Position numbers and translations under genes: made by a program
In this document: positions 34,306-44,831 of the stretch, one piece after another
Layout: each line of letters begins with the position of its first letter
Numbering within the stretch: position 1 is the stretch's first letter
Notes under the pieces: model-generated
Databases searched by the model: none
Told to the model about the DNA's origin: nothing
Seen by the model: the letters and a program-made list of their open reading frames with translations, nothing else
Assembly: GCF_002795865.1 (NCBI RefSeq)
Contig: NZ_CP024920.1
Location: 1,337,001 to 1,401,000, forward strand
Direction: 5' to 3'
Origin: Qipengyuania seohaensis
GTDB lineage: Bacteria; Pseudomonadota; Alphaproteobacteria; Sphingomonadales; Sphingomonadaceae
DNA: 64,000 bases

Positions 34306-37300
34306 ATGCAGGTTCCGCATTCTTCTTTTCCCGCCCCCCAGGGCTTGTACGATTCCGCCAATGAGCACGACGCCTGCGGTGTCGGCATGGTGGCGCACAT
34401 CAAGGGCGAGAAGAGCCACGAAATCATTACCCAGGCGCTGACCATCCTCGCCAATCTCGACCATCGCGGTGCGGTGGGCGCGGACCCGCTGCTGGGCGAT
34501 GGTGCGGGCATCCTCATCCAGACCCCCGATCCGCTGATCCGTAAATGGGCGAAGGCAAAAGGGTACGACCTGCCCGAAGAAGGCGATTACGCCGTGGCCA
34601 TGTGCTTCCTCCCGCAACAGGACGAGGCGCGCGAATTCGTCGAGAAGCAGCTCGAACGCTTTGCCGAAAAGGAAGGCCAGCGCGTGGTCGGCTGGCGCGA
34701 TGTGCCCGTCACGCTCGACGGGCTGGGCAAGGCAGTCATCGATTCCATGCCGGTCATCCGCCAGTGCGTGATCGCGCGCGGACAGAACTGCCTTGATCGC
34801 AGCGCCTTCGAGCGCAAGCTGGTGGTGATCCGCAAGCAGACGCTGAACCCGCTCGCGGCGCTGGAAGACAAGCACGGCATCCCGGGCCTGAGCAAGGCCT
34901 ATATCCCGAGCTTTTCCAGCCGCACGGTGGTCTACAAGGGCCTGCTGCTCGCCAACCAGGTCGGCACCTTCTACGACGATTTGCGCGACCCCGACTGCGT
35001 GTCGGCGCTCGGCCTCGTCCACCAGCGTTTCAGCACCAACACCTTCCCCAGCTGGCGGCTTGCCCACCCCTATCGCTTCATGGCGCACAACGGGGAAATC
35101 AACACGGTCCGCGGCAATGTGAACTGGATGGAAGCGCGCCGCCGCACGATGGAAAGCGAACTGCTGGGCGCCGACCTCGACAAGATGTGGCCGCTGATCC
35201 CGCATGGCCAGTCCGACACGGCCTGCCTCGACAATGCGCTCGAACTGTTGCTGACCGGCGGATACGACCTCGCGCACGCGATGATGATGCTCATGCCCGA
35301 AGCCTGGGCGAAGAACGAGCAGATGGATCCCGCGCGCCGTGCGTTCTACGAATATCACGCGGCGCTCATGGAGCCGTGGGACGGCCCCGCAGCGGTGTGC
35401 TTTACCGACGGCCGCCAGATCGGCGCCTGCCTCGATCGCAACGGCCTGCGCCCTGCGCGCTATTGCACCACCAAGGACGACCTCGTCGTGCTCGCCTCGG
35501 AAAGCGGCGTGCTGCCGTTCGCGGAAGAGGACATCACCCGCAAGTGGCGCCTGCAGCCCGGCAAGATGCTGCTGATCGACCTCGAAGAAGGCCGCATCGT
35601 CGAGGACGAGGAACTGAAAGCCGGTCTCGCCGCTGCCGAACCTTACGAGGCGTGGCTGGAAAAGGCGCAGTACAAGCTCGAAGACCTCGACCATATCGAG
35701 CCCGACCTTTCCGAGATCCCGCAGAGCGATATCGCGCTGCTCAACCGCCAGCAGGCGTTCGGCTACACGCAGGAAGACATCCAGCGCTTCCTCGAGCCCA
35801 TGGCCGCGAATGGCGAAGACCCGATCGGGTCGATGGGTACCGACACGCCCATCGCCGTGCTGAGCCAGAAGAGCCGCCTGCTTTACGATTACTTCAAGCA
35901 GAACTTCGCGCAGGTCACCAACCCGCCGATCGACCCGATCCGCGAGGAACTGGTCATGAGCCTCTTGTCCATGATCGGCCCGCGTCCCAACCTGCTCGGC
36001 CGGGACGGGGGTACGCACAAGCGCCTCGAAGTGAAGCAGCCGATCCTCACGAACGACGAGCTGGCGAAAATCCGCTCGGTCGGCGTGGCTCTCGACGGGG
36101 CCTTCCGTACCGCGACGATCGACATCACCTGGGATGCCGCCACCGGCGCGGATGGCCTTGCCATGGCCCTGAAGGAAATGTGCTGGGCCGCGACCGAGGC
36201 CGTGCTCGGCGATGCAAACATCCTCATCCTGTCGGATCGTAACCAGGGGCCGGAGCGCATCGCCATGCCGGCGCTGCTGGCAACTGCGGCCGTGCACCAC
36301 CAGCTCGTGAGGCAGGGCCTGCGTATGCAGACCGGCCTTGTCATCGAAACCGGCGAAGCACGCGAAGTGCACCATTTCTGCGCGCTGGCAGGCTATGGTG
36401 CGGAAGGGATCAATCCCTACCTCGCTTTCGAAACGCTCGAGGACCTGCGCGCGCGCAAACTGCCCGAACTGGATGCGGGCGAAGTCGAGAAGAATTTCGT
36501 GAAGGCCGTGGGCAAGGGCATCCTGAAGGTCATGTCCAAGATGGGAATTTCGACCTACCAGTCCTATTGCGGCGCGCAGATCTTCGACGCGGTCGGCCTG
36601 TCGAGCGAGTTCATCGAAACTTATTTCAAGGGCACGGCAACCACGATCGAGGGCATCGGCCTTGCCGAAGTGGCGGAAGAGACCGTGCGCCGTCACGCGC
36701 AGGCTTTCGGCGACAGCCCGCTCTACAAGGGCATGCTCGATGTGGGCGGTATCTACCAGTACCGCATCCGCGGCGAAGACCACGCCTGGACCCCGCAGAA
36801 CATTGCAAACCTCCAGCACGCCGTGCGCGGCAGCGATCCCAAGAATTACGAGGAATTCGCCAGGAGCGTGAACGAGCAGTCCGAACGGCTGCTGACCATT
36901 CGCGGACTGATGGAACTGAAGAAGGCCGAGCGTCCGCTCGACCTGTCCGAAGTCGAACCGGCGGCCGACATCGTCAAGCGCTTCAGCACCGGCGCGATGA
37001 GCTTCGGCTCGATCAGCCATGAAGCGCATTCGACCCTCGCCATCGCCATGAACCGCCTCGGCGGGCGTTCGAACACGGGCGAAGGCGGCGAGGAGCCGGA
37101 GCGTTTCCAGCCGCTGCCCAATGGCGATTCCATGCGCAGCCGCATCAAGCAGGTCGCCTCGGGCCGCTTCGGCGTGACGACGGAATATCTCGTCAATTCC
37201 GACGACATCCAGATCAAGATGGCGCAGGGCGCAAAGCCGGGCGAAGGCGGCCAGCTGCCCGGCCACAAGGTCGACAAGCGCATCGGCAAGGTACGTCATT

Positions 37301-38967
37301 CGACGCCGGGCGTGGGCCTCATCTCGCCCCCGCCGCACCACGACATCTATTCGATCGAGGATCTCGCGCAGCTGATCCACGACCTCAAGAACGTGCAGCC
37401 AGAAGCGCGCATTTCCGTGAAGCTGGTGTCCGAAGTCGGCGTCGGCACGGTTGCCGCGGGCGTTTCCAAGTCGAAGGCCGACCACCTCACTATCTCGGGC
37501 TATGAAGGCGGCACGGGCGCAAGCCCGCTGACCAGCCTCACCCATGCCGGTAGCCCATGGGAAATCGGCCTCGCCGAAACGCAGCAGACGCTCCTCCTCA
37601 ACGATTTGCGCAGCCGTATTGCGGTGCAGGTCGACGGCGGCCTGCGCACGGGCCGCGACGTTGCCATCGGCGCGCTGCTCGGCGCGGACGAGTTCGGTTT
37701 CGCCACTGCCCCGCTGATCGCAGCGGGCTGCATCATGATGAGGAAGTGCCACCTCAACACCTGCCCCGTCGGCGTCGCCACCCAGGACCCGGTGCTTCGC
37801 AAGCGCTTCACCGGCACGCCGGAACACGTCATCAACTACTTCTTCTTCGTGGCCGAAGAACTGCGCCAGATCATGGCGGAAATGGGCTTCCGCACGATCG
37901 AGGAGATGGTCGGCCGCGTGGACCGTGTCGACATGCGCCGGGTGCGCCGCCACTGGAAGGCGCACGGCGTCGACCTGAAGCGCATCCTCCACGAGGTCCC
38001 GCTCGACGAAGGCAAGTCGCTGAATCACACCGAAACGCAGGATCACGGCCTCGGCGCTGCGATGGACGTCGAACTGATCAAGGCGTGCAAGCCTGCCATC
38101 GAAAGCGGGCAGGCCGTCCAGGTGTCTCGCGATATCCGCAATGTGAACCGCACCGTCGGCACCATGCTGTCGGGCCGCATAGCGGAAGCATATGGCCATA
38201 CAGGACTGCCGCAGGACACGATCCGCATCGATTTGAAGGGCGTTGCCGGACAGAGCTTTGGCGCATGGCTCGCCCACGGTGTCACCATGAGCCTGACCGG
38301 CGATGCCAACGATTATGTCGGCAAGGGCCTCTCCGGCGGGCGCATCGTCGTCAGGCCGCCCGAAGGCGTCTCGCGCGATCCGACCGACAACATCATCGTC
38401 GGCAACACCGTCCTCTATGGCGCGATCGCGGGTGAAGCCTATTTCGCAGGCGTTGCAGGCGAACGCTTCGCCGTTCGCAATTCGGGCGCGGTCGCAGTAG
38501 TCGAGGGCACGGGCGACCATGCGCTCGAATACATGACCGGCGGCGTGGTCTGCGTGCTCGGCAAGACCGGCCGCAATGTCGCAGCCGGGATGAGCGGCGG
38601 CATCGCCTATGTCTACGATCCTGAGGGCGCGTTCGACGCGCTGGTCAACCATGCGCAGGTCGATATCCTCGACGTGACGCCGGGCGACGGAGAGGGCGCG
38701 GAGAAGAGCTGGGGCCATCCGCAGCAACGCGCCCAGACGGTCGACGATGCAGGCATGGGCGATCCGCTCTATCACGATGCGGAACGCCTCAAGATCCTGG
38801 TCGAGAGGCATCATCTTCACACTGGTTCGGCACGCGCCAAGGCGCTGCTCGACGACTGGTCGAACGAACTGAAAAACTTCCGCAAGGTAATGCCGCGCGA
38901 TTACGCGCGCGCGCTCAAGTCGCTCGAGGAAGAGCGCGAGCAGGCGGCAATGGAGGCTGCAGAATAA
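34306..38967 (+). CDS. gltB: Glutamate synthase (NADPH) large subunit
   Basis: A 1553-residue iron-sulfur flavoprotein that makes two glutamates from glutamine and 2-oxoglutarate, with electrons from GltD. The class II glutaminase domain carries the N-terminal nucleophile Cys in [13 protein letters not shown]. The FMN barrel follows ([34 protein letters not shown]), then the 3Fe-4S cysteines in [12 protein letters not shown], and a C-terminal beta-helix rich in Gly repeats. ATG 34306 leaves a short propeptide of about 25 residues before the catalytic Cys, as the family requires. An upstream TTG at 34126 in the same frame would add 60 residues without homology. The 263-base upstream gap shows no other gene. 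It overlaps gltD by one base (TAATG). Confidence 0.96.
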   Translation: MQVPHSSFPAPQGLYDSANEHDACGVGMVAHIKGEKSHEIITQALTILANLDHRGAVGADPLLGDGAGILIQTPDPLIRKWAKAKGYDLPEEGDYAVAMCFLPQQDEAREFVEKQLERFAEKEGQRVVGWRDVPVTLDGLGKAVIDSMPVIRQCVIARGQNCLDRSAFERKLVVIRKQTLNPLAALEDKHGIPGLSKAYIPSFSSRTVVYKGLLLANQVGTFYDDLRDPDCVSALGLVHQRFSTNTFPSWRLAHPYRFMAHNGEINTVRGNVNWMEARRRTMESELLGADLDKMWPLIPHGQSDTACLDNALELLLTGGYDLAHAMMMLMPEAWAKNEQMDPARRAFYEYHAALMEPWDGPAAVCFTDGRQIGACLDRNGLRPARYCTTKDDLVVLASESGVLPFAEEDITRKWRLQPGKMLLIDLEEGRIVEDEELKAGLAAAEPYEAWLEKAQYKLEDLDHIEPDLSEIPQSDIALLNRQQAFGYTQEDIQRFLEPMAANGEDPIGSMGTDTPIAVLSQKSRLLYDYFKQNFAQVTNPPIDPIREELVMSLLSMIGPRPNLLGRDGGTHKRLEVKQPILTNDELAKIRSVGVALDGAFRTATIDITWDAATGADGLAMALKEMCWAATEAVLGDANILILSDRNQGPERIAMPALLATAAVHHQLVRQGLRMQTGLVIETGEAREVHHFCALAGYGAEGINPYLAFETLEDLRARKLPELDAGEVEKNFVKAVGKGILKVMSKMGISTYQSYCGAQIFDAVGLSSEFIETYFKGTATTIEGIGLAEVAEETVRRHAQAFGDSPLYKGMLDVGGIYQYRIRGEDHAWTPQNIANLQHAVRGSDPKNYEEFARSVNEQSERLLTIRGLMELKKAERPLDLSEVEPAADIVKRFSTGAMSFGSISHEAHSTLAIAMNRLGGRSNTGEGGEEPERFQPLPNGDSMRSRIKQVASGRFGVTTEYLVNSDDIQIKMAQGAKPGEGGQLPGHKVDKRIGKVRHSTPGVGLISPPPHHDIYSIEDLAQLIHDLKNVQPEARISVKLVSEVGVGTVAAGVSKSKADHLTISGYEGGTGASPLTSLTHAGSPWEIGLAETQQTLLLNDLRSRIAVQVDGGLRTGRDVAIGALLGADEFGFATAPLIAAGCIMMRKCHLNTCPVGVATQDPVLRKRFTGTPEHVINYFFFVAEELRQIMAEMGFRTIEEMVGRVDRVDMRRVRRHWKAHGVDLKRILHEVPLDEGKSLNHTETQDHGLGAAMDVELIKACKPAIESGQAVQVSRDIRNVNRTVGTMLSGRIAEAYGHTGLPQDTIRIDLKGVAGQSFGAWLAHGVTMSLTGDANDYVGKGLSGGRIVVRPPEGVSRDPTDNIIVGNTVLYGAIAGEAYFAGVAGERFAVRNSGAVAVVEGTGDHALEYMTGGVVCVLGKTGRNVAAGMSGGIAYVYDPEGAFDALVNHAQVDILDVTPGDGEGAEKSWGHPQQRAQTVDDAGMGDPLYHDAERLKILVERHHLHTGSARAKALLDDWSNELKNFRKVMPRDYARALKSLEEEREQAAMEAAE

Positions 38968-40403
38968 TGGGCAAGGAAACAGGTTTCCTCGAGTACGATC
39001 GCGAAGAGCGTGAATACGTCGCACCCGAAGAACGGCTGAAGACCTACAAGGAATTCACGCTTCCGCAGAGCGCCGACGCACTGAAGCGCCAGGCCGCGCG
39101 GTGCATGAACTGCGGCATTCCCTATTGTCACAACGGCTGTCCGGTGAACAACATCATCCCGGACTGGAACCACCTCGTCTACGAAGACGACTGGCAGAAC
39201 GCGCTCGAGGTGCTGCACTCGACCAACAACTTCCCGGAGTTCACCGGCCGCATCTGCCCCGCCCCGTGTGAGGCGGCCTGCACGCTCAACATTGTCGACA
39301 GCCCGGTGACCATCAAGTCGATCGAATGCGCGATCGTCGACAAGGGATGGCAGGAAGGCTGGATCAAGCCGCAGGTGCCCGAAAAGCAGACCGGCAAATC
39401 GGTCGCGGTGATCGGGTCCGGACCCGCCGGCCTCGCCGCCGCGCAGCAATTGGCACGCGCCGGCCATGCCGTGACTGTTTTCGAAAAGTCCGACCGGATC
39501 GGCGGCCTCCTTCGTTACGGCATTCCCGACTTCAAGATGGAAAAGCACCTCATCAACCGCCGCGCGGTGCAGATGGAGGCCGAGGGCGTACAGTTCCGCA
39601 CCTCCAGCGAAGTGGGCGTGGAAGTCAGCTTCGAGGCGCTGAAGGAGAATTTCGACGCGGTCGTCCTGGCAGGCGGCGCGGAAGAAGCGCGCATGCTCGA
39701 TATTCCGGGCGCGGAATTGTCCGGCGTGCGCTTCGCGATGGAATTCCTCACCCAACAGAACAAGCGCAATGCGGGCGACGACGAAGTGCGCGCCGCACCG
39801 CGCGGCAGCCTGACGGCGACCGGCAAGCACGTGATCGTGATCGGCGGCGGCGACACCGGGTCGGATTGCGTGGGCACGTCCAACCGCCAGGGCGCCGCGA
39901 GTGTCACGCAGCTGGAAATCATGCCCAAGCCCCCGGAAAAGGAAGACAAGGCGCTGACCTGGCCCGACTGGCCGCTGAAGCTGCGCACATCATCCAGCCA
40001 CGAAGAGGGCGCGGAGCGTGACTGGGCTGTCCTGACCAAGCGCGTGGTCGAGGAAGGCGGCGATGTCGCGGGCCTCGAATGCGTACGCGTGGAATGGAAA
40101 GACGGCCGCATGGTCGAAGTCGAAGGCAGCGAGTTCACGCTGAAGGCCGACCTCATCCTCCTTGCCATGGGTTTCACCGGCCCCAAGCGCCGCGGCCTGC
40201 TCGACCGCGCGGGCGTTGAACTGGACGCGCGCGGCAACGTGAAGGCCGACACCAACCGCTACGCCACCAGCGAGCCGCACGTGTTCACCTGCGGGGACAT
40301 GCGTCGCGGCCAGAGCCTGGTCGTCTGGGCCATCCGCGAAGGCCGCCAGTGCGCCCGCGCGGTGGACGAGGCGCTGATGGGGGCCAGCGAACTGCCGAGG
40401 TGA
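38967..40403 (+). CDS. gltD: Glutamate synthase small subunit
   Basis: A 478-residue FAD/NAD(P)H oxidoreductase that passes electrons to GltB. The N-terminal Fe-S region has [15 protein letters not shown] and [12 protein letters not shown]. The FAD site is [17 protein letters not shown] and the NADPH site [15 protein letters not shown]; the C-terminal FAD contact is [18 protein letters not shown]. The domain order and length are standard. The start codon shares its A with the gltB stop, so the subunits are translationally coupled. Confidence 0.95.
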   Translation: MGKETGFLEYDREEREYVAPEERLKTYKEFTLPQSADALKRQAARCMNCGIPYCHNGCPVNNIIPDWNHLVYEDDWQNALEVLHSTNNFPEFTGRICPAPCEAACTLNIVDSPVTIKSIECAIVDKGWQEGWIKPQVPEKQTGKSVAVIGSGPAGLAAAQQLARAGHAVTVFEKSDRIGGLLRYGIPDFKMEKHLINRRAVQMEAEGVQFRTSSEVGVEVSFEALKENFDAVVLAGGAEEARMLDIPGAELSGVRFAMEFLTQQNKRNAGDDEVRAAPRGSLTATGKHVIVIGGGDTGSDCVGTSNRQGAASVTQLEIMPKPPEKEDKALTWPDWPLKLRTSSSHEEGAERDWAVLTKRVVEEGGDVAGLECVRVEWKDGRMVEVEGSEFTLKADLILLAMGFTGPKRRGLLDRAGVELDARGNVKADTNRYATSEPHVFTCGDMRRGQSLVVWAIREGRQCARAVDEALMGASELPR

Positions 40404-40510
40404 AGCCGCCTCCAGCCGATTCGACGTATGAAGCGAAATGGAGTAGGCTGGTCGCTCGCTAGAACAGAATAACGCACGCATCGCGGGTCGCTTGGAGAAG
40501 GGGATCTTCG

Positions 40511-41704
40511 ATGACCGCTCGCACACGCGTAGCCCTTTTGGGCGTTACTTTCCTGTTGGCACCTGCGGCCATGGCCCAATCGGTCGGCGACCCGGTGCCC
40601 GACACTTTCGTCTGCACTCTCGTCAACGGACCGGTTAGCACGACTTACGAAGCGAACCGCGCGGCCAGCGGGGCTGGCGGGCGTGTCCTCCATACCTATT
40701 CGCGCATTTTCAACGGCTTCGCACTCAGGGTCTCTGACAGGGCAATAGACACGCTCGTCGAACGCAACCCGATGATCTCGGGCTGCACGCAAGCGGTCTA
40801 TGTCGGATTACCCGACGCGGGAGCAGCCGCCCGCGGGGCGCCCAAGCCCGATGGCGGGGGCGGAAAACCCGACAATGGCGGCGGCGGCGGAGGCGGCAAG
40901 CCGGGCGGAAGCGGCGGCAGCGACCAGACTGTCCCCTGGGGTGTAGCTCGAGTCGGTACCGGCACGCCCAGCGGTAGCGTCGCCTGGGTCGTCGATACCG
41001 GAGTGGACGTTGATAACCCCGATCTCAACCTCGTCGGCAGCGCGGAATTTCTCACGGCGGAAACCTTCGGTGGAAACCCCAATTCCGTCGACGACCTCAA
41101 CGGACATGGCACCCACGTCGCCGGCACGATCGCCGCAATCGACAATACGATTGGCGTGGTCGGCGTGGCGCCAGGAGCGCCGGTCTATTCCGTACGCGTG
41201 CTCGATTCTCTCGGGGTAGCACCGGACAGCGATGTCGCTGCGGGTCTCGATTACGTGGCGGCCCATGCCTCGCCCGGCGATGTCGTCAATCTCAGCCTCA
41301 CGGCAGACCAGGGATCGACCATTCTCGATGCAGGCGTCCAAGCGCTGGCAGGAGCGGGCGTTTTTGTCGTCATGGCAGCAGGAAACAGCGGCGTGAACGT
41401 CGACAGCGGCTCCGTATCGCCAGCCTATAACAACGGGGCGAACCTTTTCACCGTGTCCGCCATCGACAAGCGCAGCAATCTCGCTTCCTTCTCGAATTAC
41501 GGAGCTTCGGTGGATTACGCGGAGCCGGGAGTTCGGATACTCTCCCTTGCTCCGGGCGGAGCAACCACCAACAAGGACGGCACCTCGATGGCAGCGCCGC
41601 ACCTGAGCGGCATCCTGCTGGTGACCGGAGGCAGTGTCGGTAGCGACGGTCAGGTCAATCGGGACAAGGACGGCACCGCCGAACCGGTCGGCGTACTGCC
41701 CTGA
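40511..41704 (+). CDS. Secreted S8 family serine peptidase (subtilase)
   Basis: A 397-residue exported protease. Residues 1-22 are a signal peptide (MAQ junction). Residues about 30-95 resemble an I9-type propeptide (VLHTYSRIFNGFALRV). A Gly/Pro-rich low-complexity linker follows (about 105-140, with GGGGGGGKPGG). The catalytic domain has Asp in WVVDTGVDV, His in NGHGTHVAGT, the oxyanion Asn in AAGNSGV and Ser in GTSMAAPHLSG. All four key residues are present, so it should be active after propeptide removal. The domain ends soon after the Ser helix, so the catalytic core is compact. It is a single gene, downstream of gltD by 107 bases and convergent with the DksA-like gene. Confidence 0.92.
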   Translation: MTARTRVALLGVTFLLAPAAMAQSVGDPVPDTFVCTLVNGPVSTTYEANRAASGAGGRVLHTYSRIFNGFALRVSDRAIDTLVERNPMISGCTQAVYVGLPDAGAAARGAPKPDGGGGKPDNGGGGGGGKPGGSGGSDQTVPWGVARVGTGTPSGSVAWVVDTGVDVDNPDLNLVGSAEFLTAETFGGNPNSVDDLNGHGTHVAGTIAAIDNTIGVVGVAPGAPVYSVRVLDSLGVAPDSDVAAGLDYVAAHASPGDVVNLSLTADQGSTILDAGVQALAGAGVFVVMAAGNSGVNVDSGSVSPAYNNGANLFTVSAIDKRSNLASFSNYGASVDYAEPGVRILSLAPGGATTNKDGTSMAAPHLSGILLVTGGSVGSDGQVNRDKDGTAEPVGVLP

Positions 41705-41712
41705 CCGGAGGC

Positions 41713-42036
41713 TTAGGCACACGCGACGCAGCGCGCGACACTAGGGTCGTGTTGAAGCCGCTTCGCTGCGATCTCGTTTCCGCACGCCGTGCACCAGCCC
41801 CATTCGCCCTCGTCGATCCGGTTCAGCGCGGCTTCAATCCGAGCGCGCTCGGCAACCCGGCGCCGCGCAGTCGCTTGCGCCATCGCCTGCTGCTGCATCG
41901 CATCCATCCGGCTCAGCCGGCCGACGCTGTCCTGTTGCAGTTCGACCGTATCGCGCGAATCCGCATTGGCAGCGTCCTGCGCGTCCAACGCCTCGCGGCG
42001 TGCGATCAGCTTCTTGCGGGCCTCGGCCTCGGTCAT
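41713..42036 (-). CDS. TraR/DksA family zinc-finger protein
   Basis: A 107-residue protein with the DksA/TraR C-terminal C4 zinc finger: WCTACGNEI and RCVACA, two CxxC pairs about 17 residues apart, preceded by a helical Ala/Arg-rich arm. DksA-type proteins bind the RNA polymerase secondary channel and adjust transcription, often with ppGpp. This one is shorter than canonical DksA (about 150 residues) and may lack part of the coiled-coil tip, so it could act as a partial mimic. The site GGGAGTAGG precedes the ATG. It lies downstream of ung on the same strand, with a 163-base gap in which I see no other feature. Confidence 0.85.
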   Translation of the reverse strand: MTEAEARKKLIARREALDAQDAANADSRDTVELQQDSVGRLSRMDAMQQQAMAQATARRRVAERARIEAALNRIDEGEWGWCTACGNEIAAKRLQHDPSVARCVACA

Positions 42037-42199
42037 TTCCTACTCCCTCTTTGCAGCGTAAGCGTTGGGACCAGCTCTTTCAAATCGTGGATATGGGCGG
42101 AAGCATGCCGCCTGACTGTCAACCGGGCTTTCGGTCAGTTTCTCGTTGAATTTCAGAAGGTAAAACACCGGATCGCAGGGCGACACACTGTCAACTTCG

Positions 42200-42886
42200 T
42201 CACCCGCCAAGCCGCCAGTCCACTGCCCCGCGCCCATGCTCCTCCAGGAATGCGTTCGCGCGGCTGAAGGGTTTCGAGCCGAAGAAGCCGCGATAGGCGG
42301 ACAGCGGGCTGGGATGCGGGCTGGCGATGACATGATGGGGGCCCGCTTTCAGGGCGCCGACACGCTTGGCCTTGGCCTGCGCATGGCTGCCCCACAGGAT
42401 GAAGACCGAAGGCTCTTCGCGAGCCGCGACTGCCGCGACGCAGGCATCGGTCACCGCGTCCCAGCCGCGTCCGGCATGGCTGCCTGCCTGCCCTGCCTCG
42501 ACCGTCAGCGTATTGTTGAGCAGTAGCACGCCCTGCCGCGCCCATGGCGTCAGGTCGCCATGCCCGGGCGGCGCGATGCTGCAATCGGCCTCCAGCTCCT
42601 TGTAGATATTGGCAAGGCTGGGCGGGACCTTCACGCCTTCGGGAACGGAGAAGCTGAGGCCCATCGCCTGCCCCGGCCCATGATAGGGATCCTGCCCGAG
42701 GATCACGACTTTCACGGCATCCAGCGGAGTGAGTTCGAGCGCCTTCAACCGGCTGCCGCGCGGCGGGTAGACGGTCTTGCCAGCCTCCTCCTCCGCCCGC
42801 AGCCAGCCGCCGAGCTTACGCGCTTCCCCGCCGCCCAAAACGGGATCGAGGACCGGCTTCCAGCTGTCAGGCACGTTCTCGCTCAT
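42200..42886 (-). CDS. ung: Uracil-DNA glycosylase
   Basis: A 228-residue family 1 UDG that removes uracil from DNA. The catalytic water-activating Asp is in [17 protein letters not shown], and the His-containing minor-groove loop is [13 protein letters not shown]. The segment [20 protein letters not shown] is also diagnostic. ATG 42886 is preferred over the GTG three codons upstream. It diverges from the RNase D gene. Confidence 0.95.
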   Translation of the reverse strand: MSENVPDSWKPVLDPVLGGGEARKLGGWLRAEEEAGKTVYPPRGSRLKALELTPLDAVKVVILGQDPYHGPGQAMGLSFSVPEGVKVPPSLANIYKELEADCSIAPPGHGDLTPWARQGVLLLNNTLTVEAGQAGSHAGRGWDAVTDACVAAVAAREEPSVFILWGSHAQAKAKRVGALKAGPHHVIASPHPSPLSAYRGFFGSKPFSRANAFLEEHGRGAVDWRLGG

Positions 42887-42966
42887 GGAGTGCACTCTGC
42901 CCCCGGTTCGGTTGGCAAACCAGTGGCCCCTTCCCTACAATCCCCAATCGGCCTAAGGCGCGGGGC

Positions 42967-43584
42967 ATGGCAGTTCACTTTCACGAAGAAGACCTCCCCG
43001 AAGGCGTGCTCGCAGATGGCCCGGTGGCCGTCGATACCGAGACCATGGGGCTCATCACCATCCGCGACCGGCTGTGCGTGGTCCAGATCAGCGACGGCAA
43101 GGGTGACGAGCACCTCGTGCGCTTCGGCCCGGACAGCACCTATGACGCGCCAAACCTCAAGGCTGTCCTTGCGGACCCGGAACGGCTCAAGCTGTTCCAC
43201 TTCGCGCGCTTCGACCTCGCCGCGATCGAGTATTATCTCGGGGTCACCGCGGCGCCCTGCTATTGCACCAAGATCGCCAGCAAGCTGGTGCGCACCTATA
43301 CCGATCGCCATGGCCTCAAGAACCTGGTCGAGGAACTGCTTGGCGAAAACATCTCCAAGGCTCAGCAGAGCAGCGATTGGGGCGGCCCCGAGCTCAACCA
43401 GGCGCAGCGCGAATACGCCGCCAGCGACGTGCGCTTCCTTCACCGGATGCGGGAAGAGCTGAACAAGCGCCTCGAACGCGAAGGCCGGATGGAACTGGCA
43501 GAGGCCTGTTTCGATTTCCTTCCTGCACGCGCCCATCTCGACATTCTCGGCTGGGCCGACCACGACATCTTCAGCCACGCGTAA
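42967..43584 (+). CDS. Ribonuclease D-like 3'-5' exonuclease
   Basis: A 205-residue DEDDy exonuclease. Catalytic acids are visible as VAVDTETMGL (Asp, Glu), FHFARFDLAAIE (Asp) and the Tyr/Asp of EYAASDVRFL. It consists of the exonuclease domain only; the C-terminal HRDC domains of E. coli RNase D are missing, as is common for this short alphaproteobacterial type. The RNA targets are unknown; tRNA 3' trimming is the classical role. It leads into lptC after 24 bases, a conserved arrangement in related bacteria. Confidence 0.9.
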   Translation: MAVHFHEEDLPEGVLADGPVAVDTETMGLITIRDRLCVVQISDGKGDEHLVRFGPDSTYDAPNLKAVLADPERLKLFHFARFDLAAIEYYLGVTAAPCYCTKIASKLVRTYTDRHGLKNLVEELLGENISKAQQSSDWGGPELNQAQREYAASDVRFLHRMREELNKRLEREGRMELAEACFDFLPARAHLDILGWADHDIFSHA

Positions 43585-43608
43585 GGGCAAGGCAGGCAGC
43601 AGGACCCC

Positions 43609-44280
43609 ATGATACGTCGCCGCAAGCGCAGGATCGAAACGCCAGAAGCGCAGCAACTCCGCTCGCGCCGCCAGCATTTCGCCGCGCCCGGAGGCAGTCA
43701 CGACAAGCTGGTCCACTTCCTCGCGCGCGCCCTGCCGATGGGTGTCGGGGTGCTGGCGGCGCTGATGGTCATCACCCCGCTCAGCCCGCGCGGCGAAATC
43801 AGCTTCCTGCTCGATCGCAACGAAGTCGCAGTGATCCAGGAACGCCTTCGCGTCGACAATGCCCTTTATCGCGGCACCGACGCGCAGGGTCGCCCGTTCT
43901 CATTGACCGCGGATGAAGCCGTCCAGCGGTCGAGCGCGGAAGGGATCGTGCGGATGCGCGATATCGTCGCCCGCCTGCTGATGGCAGAAGGCCCCGCGCG
44001 GATCAGCGCGGAAGGCGGCCAGTACGACATCGATGCCGAGCGGATCGATGTGACCGGCACCATGCGCATGGAGGCCGCCGACGGCTATCGTATGCGCGCC
44101 AGCGGCGTCTCGGTCGAACTCGACACAAAGACAGTGACCGGCGCGGGCGGCGTCGAAGGCGCAGTGCCGGCCGGCACATTCAGCGCCAATCGCCTCGACG
44201 CCGATCTTGCGGCAAGGACTGTAACCCTATCGGGCGATGCGCGCTTGCGCATGGAGCCCGGAAAGCTGAGAATGCCATGA
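43609..44280 (+). CDS. lptC: LPS export system protein LptC
   Basis: A 223-residue single-pass inner-membrane protein that links the LptB2FG transporter to the periplasmic LptA bridge. A basic cytosolic N-terminus (RRRKRRI) is followed by a helix at about 38-58 and a beta-jellyroll domain (for example LTADEAVQRSS, EGGQYDIDAERIDVTGTMRM, FSANRLDADLAARTVTLSG) typical of the OstA-like fold. Its stop overlaps the lptA start (ATGA). Confidence 0.9.
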   Translation: MIRRRKRRIETPEAQQLRSRRQHFAAPGGSHDKLVHFLARALPMGVGVLAALMVITPLSPRGEISFLLDRNEVAVIQERLRVDNALYRGTDAQGRPFSLTADEAVQRSSAEGIVRMRDIVARLLMAEGPARISAEGGQYDIDAERIDVTGTMRMEAADGYRMRASGVSVELDTKTVTGAGGVEGAVPAGTFSANRLDADLAARTVTLSGDARLRMEPGKLRMP

Positions 44281-44831
44281 TGAAGCAGCACCTGCCCGCA
44301 ATGACCAAATCGCTCCTCGCCGGTTTCGCGCTTACCTGCGCGGCGCTCGGCGGAATGCAGCTGAATGCGCAGGCCATCGCCAGCCACAATTCGAACGCGC
44401 CGGTGTCCTTCGATGCCGGTCGGATCGAGCTGCAGGATCGGCAGAACCGCGTGGTCCTTTCAGGCGCAGTACGCATCACGCAGGCCGGCCTGACGCTGAA
44501 CGCAGCGCGCACCGTCGTCGATTACAGCGATGCCGGAACGCTGGAGATCCAGCGCATCCTGGCCACCGGCGGCGTGACCGTTTCGCGCGGCAATGAACGC
44601 GCGAGCGGCGATACCGCGGTGTACGACTTCAACCGGCGGATCATCACGATGGCCGGAAATGTCAGCCTCAATCGCGGGAGCGACCGCCTGAACGGCGGGC
44701 GGCTCGTTATCGACCTCGCGAGCGGCGTTTCCAGCGTCGATGGCCGAGCGAGCGGGTCGTCTTCGGTGACGGGCGACACCCAGCAATCGGGCGGCCGCGT
44801 CACGGGCACCTTCTCCGTCCCGCAAGACTGA
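44277..44831 (+). CDS. lptA: LPS transport periplasmic protein LptA
   Basis: A 184-residue periplasmic protein forming the bridge that carries LPS from LptC to LptD. The signal peptide covers about residues 1-33 (ending LNAQA). The OstA/LptA beta-jellyroll repeats are visible as FDAGRIELQDRQNRVVLSG, TGGVTVSRGNERASGDTAVY and NRRIITMAGNVSLNRG. It is coupled to lptC by ATGA and to the next gene by TGATG. LptB, which often comes next in this gene order, is not found here. Confidence 0.9.
   Translation: MMKQHLPAMTKSLLAGFALTCAALGGMQLNAQAIASHNSNAPVSFDAGRIELQDRQNRVVLSGAVRITQAGLTLNAARTVVDYSDAGTLEIQRILATGGVTVSRGNERASGDTAVYDFNRRIITMAGNVSLNRGSDRLNGGRLVIDLASGVSSVDGRASGSSSVTGDTQQSGGRVTGTFSVPQD

Noticed and set aside
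34063..39024. A 1653-codon open frame on the minus strand opposite gltB.
   Set aside because: It is antisense to unmistakable gltB, has no recognisable domain and a composition (rich in H, R, A, D, L) typical of GC-rich shadow frames.
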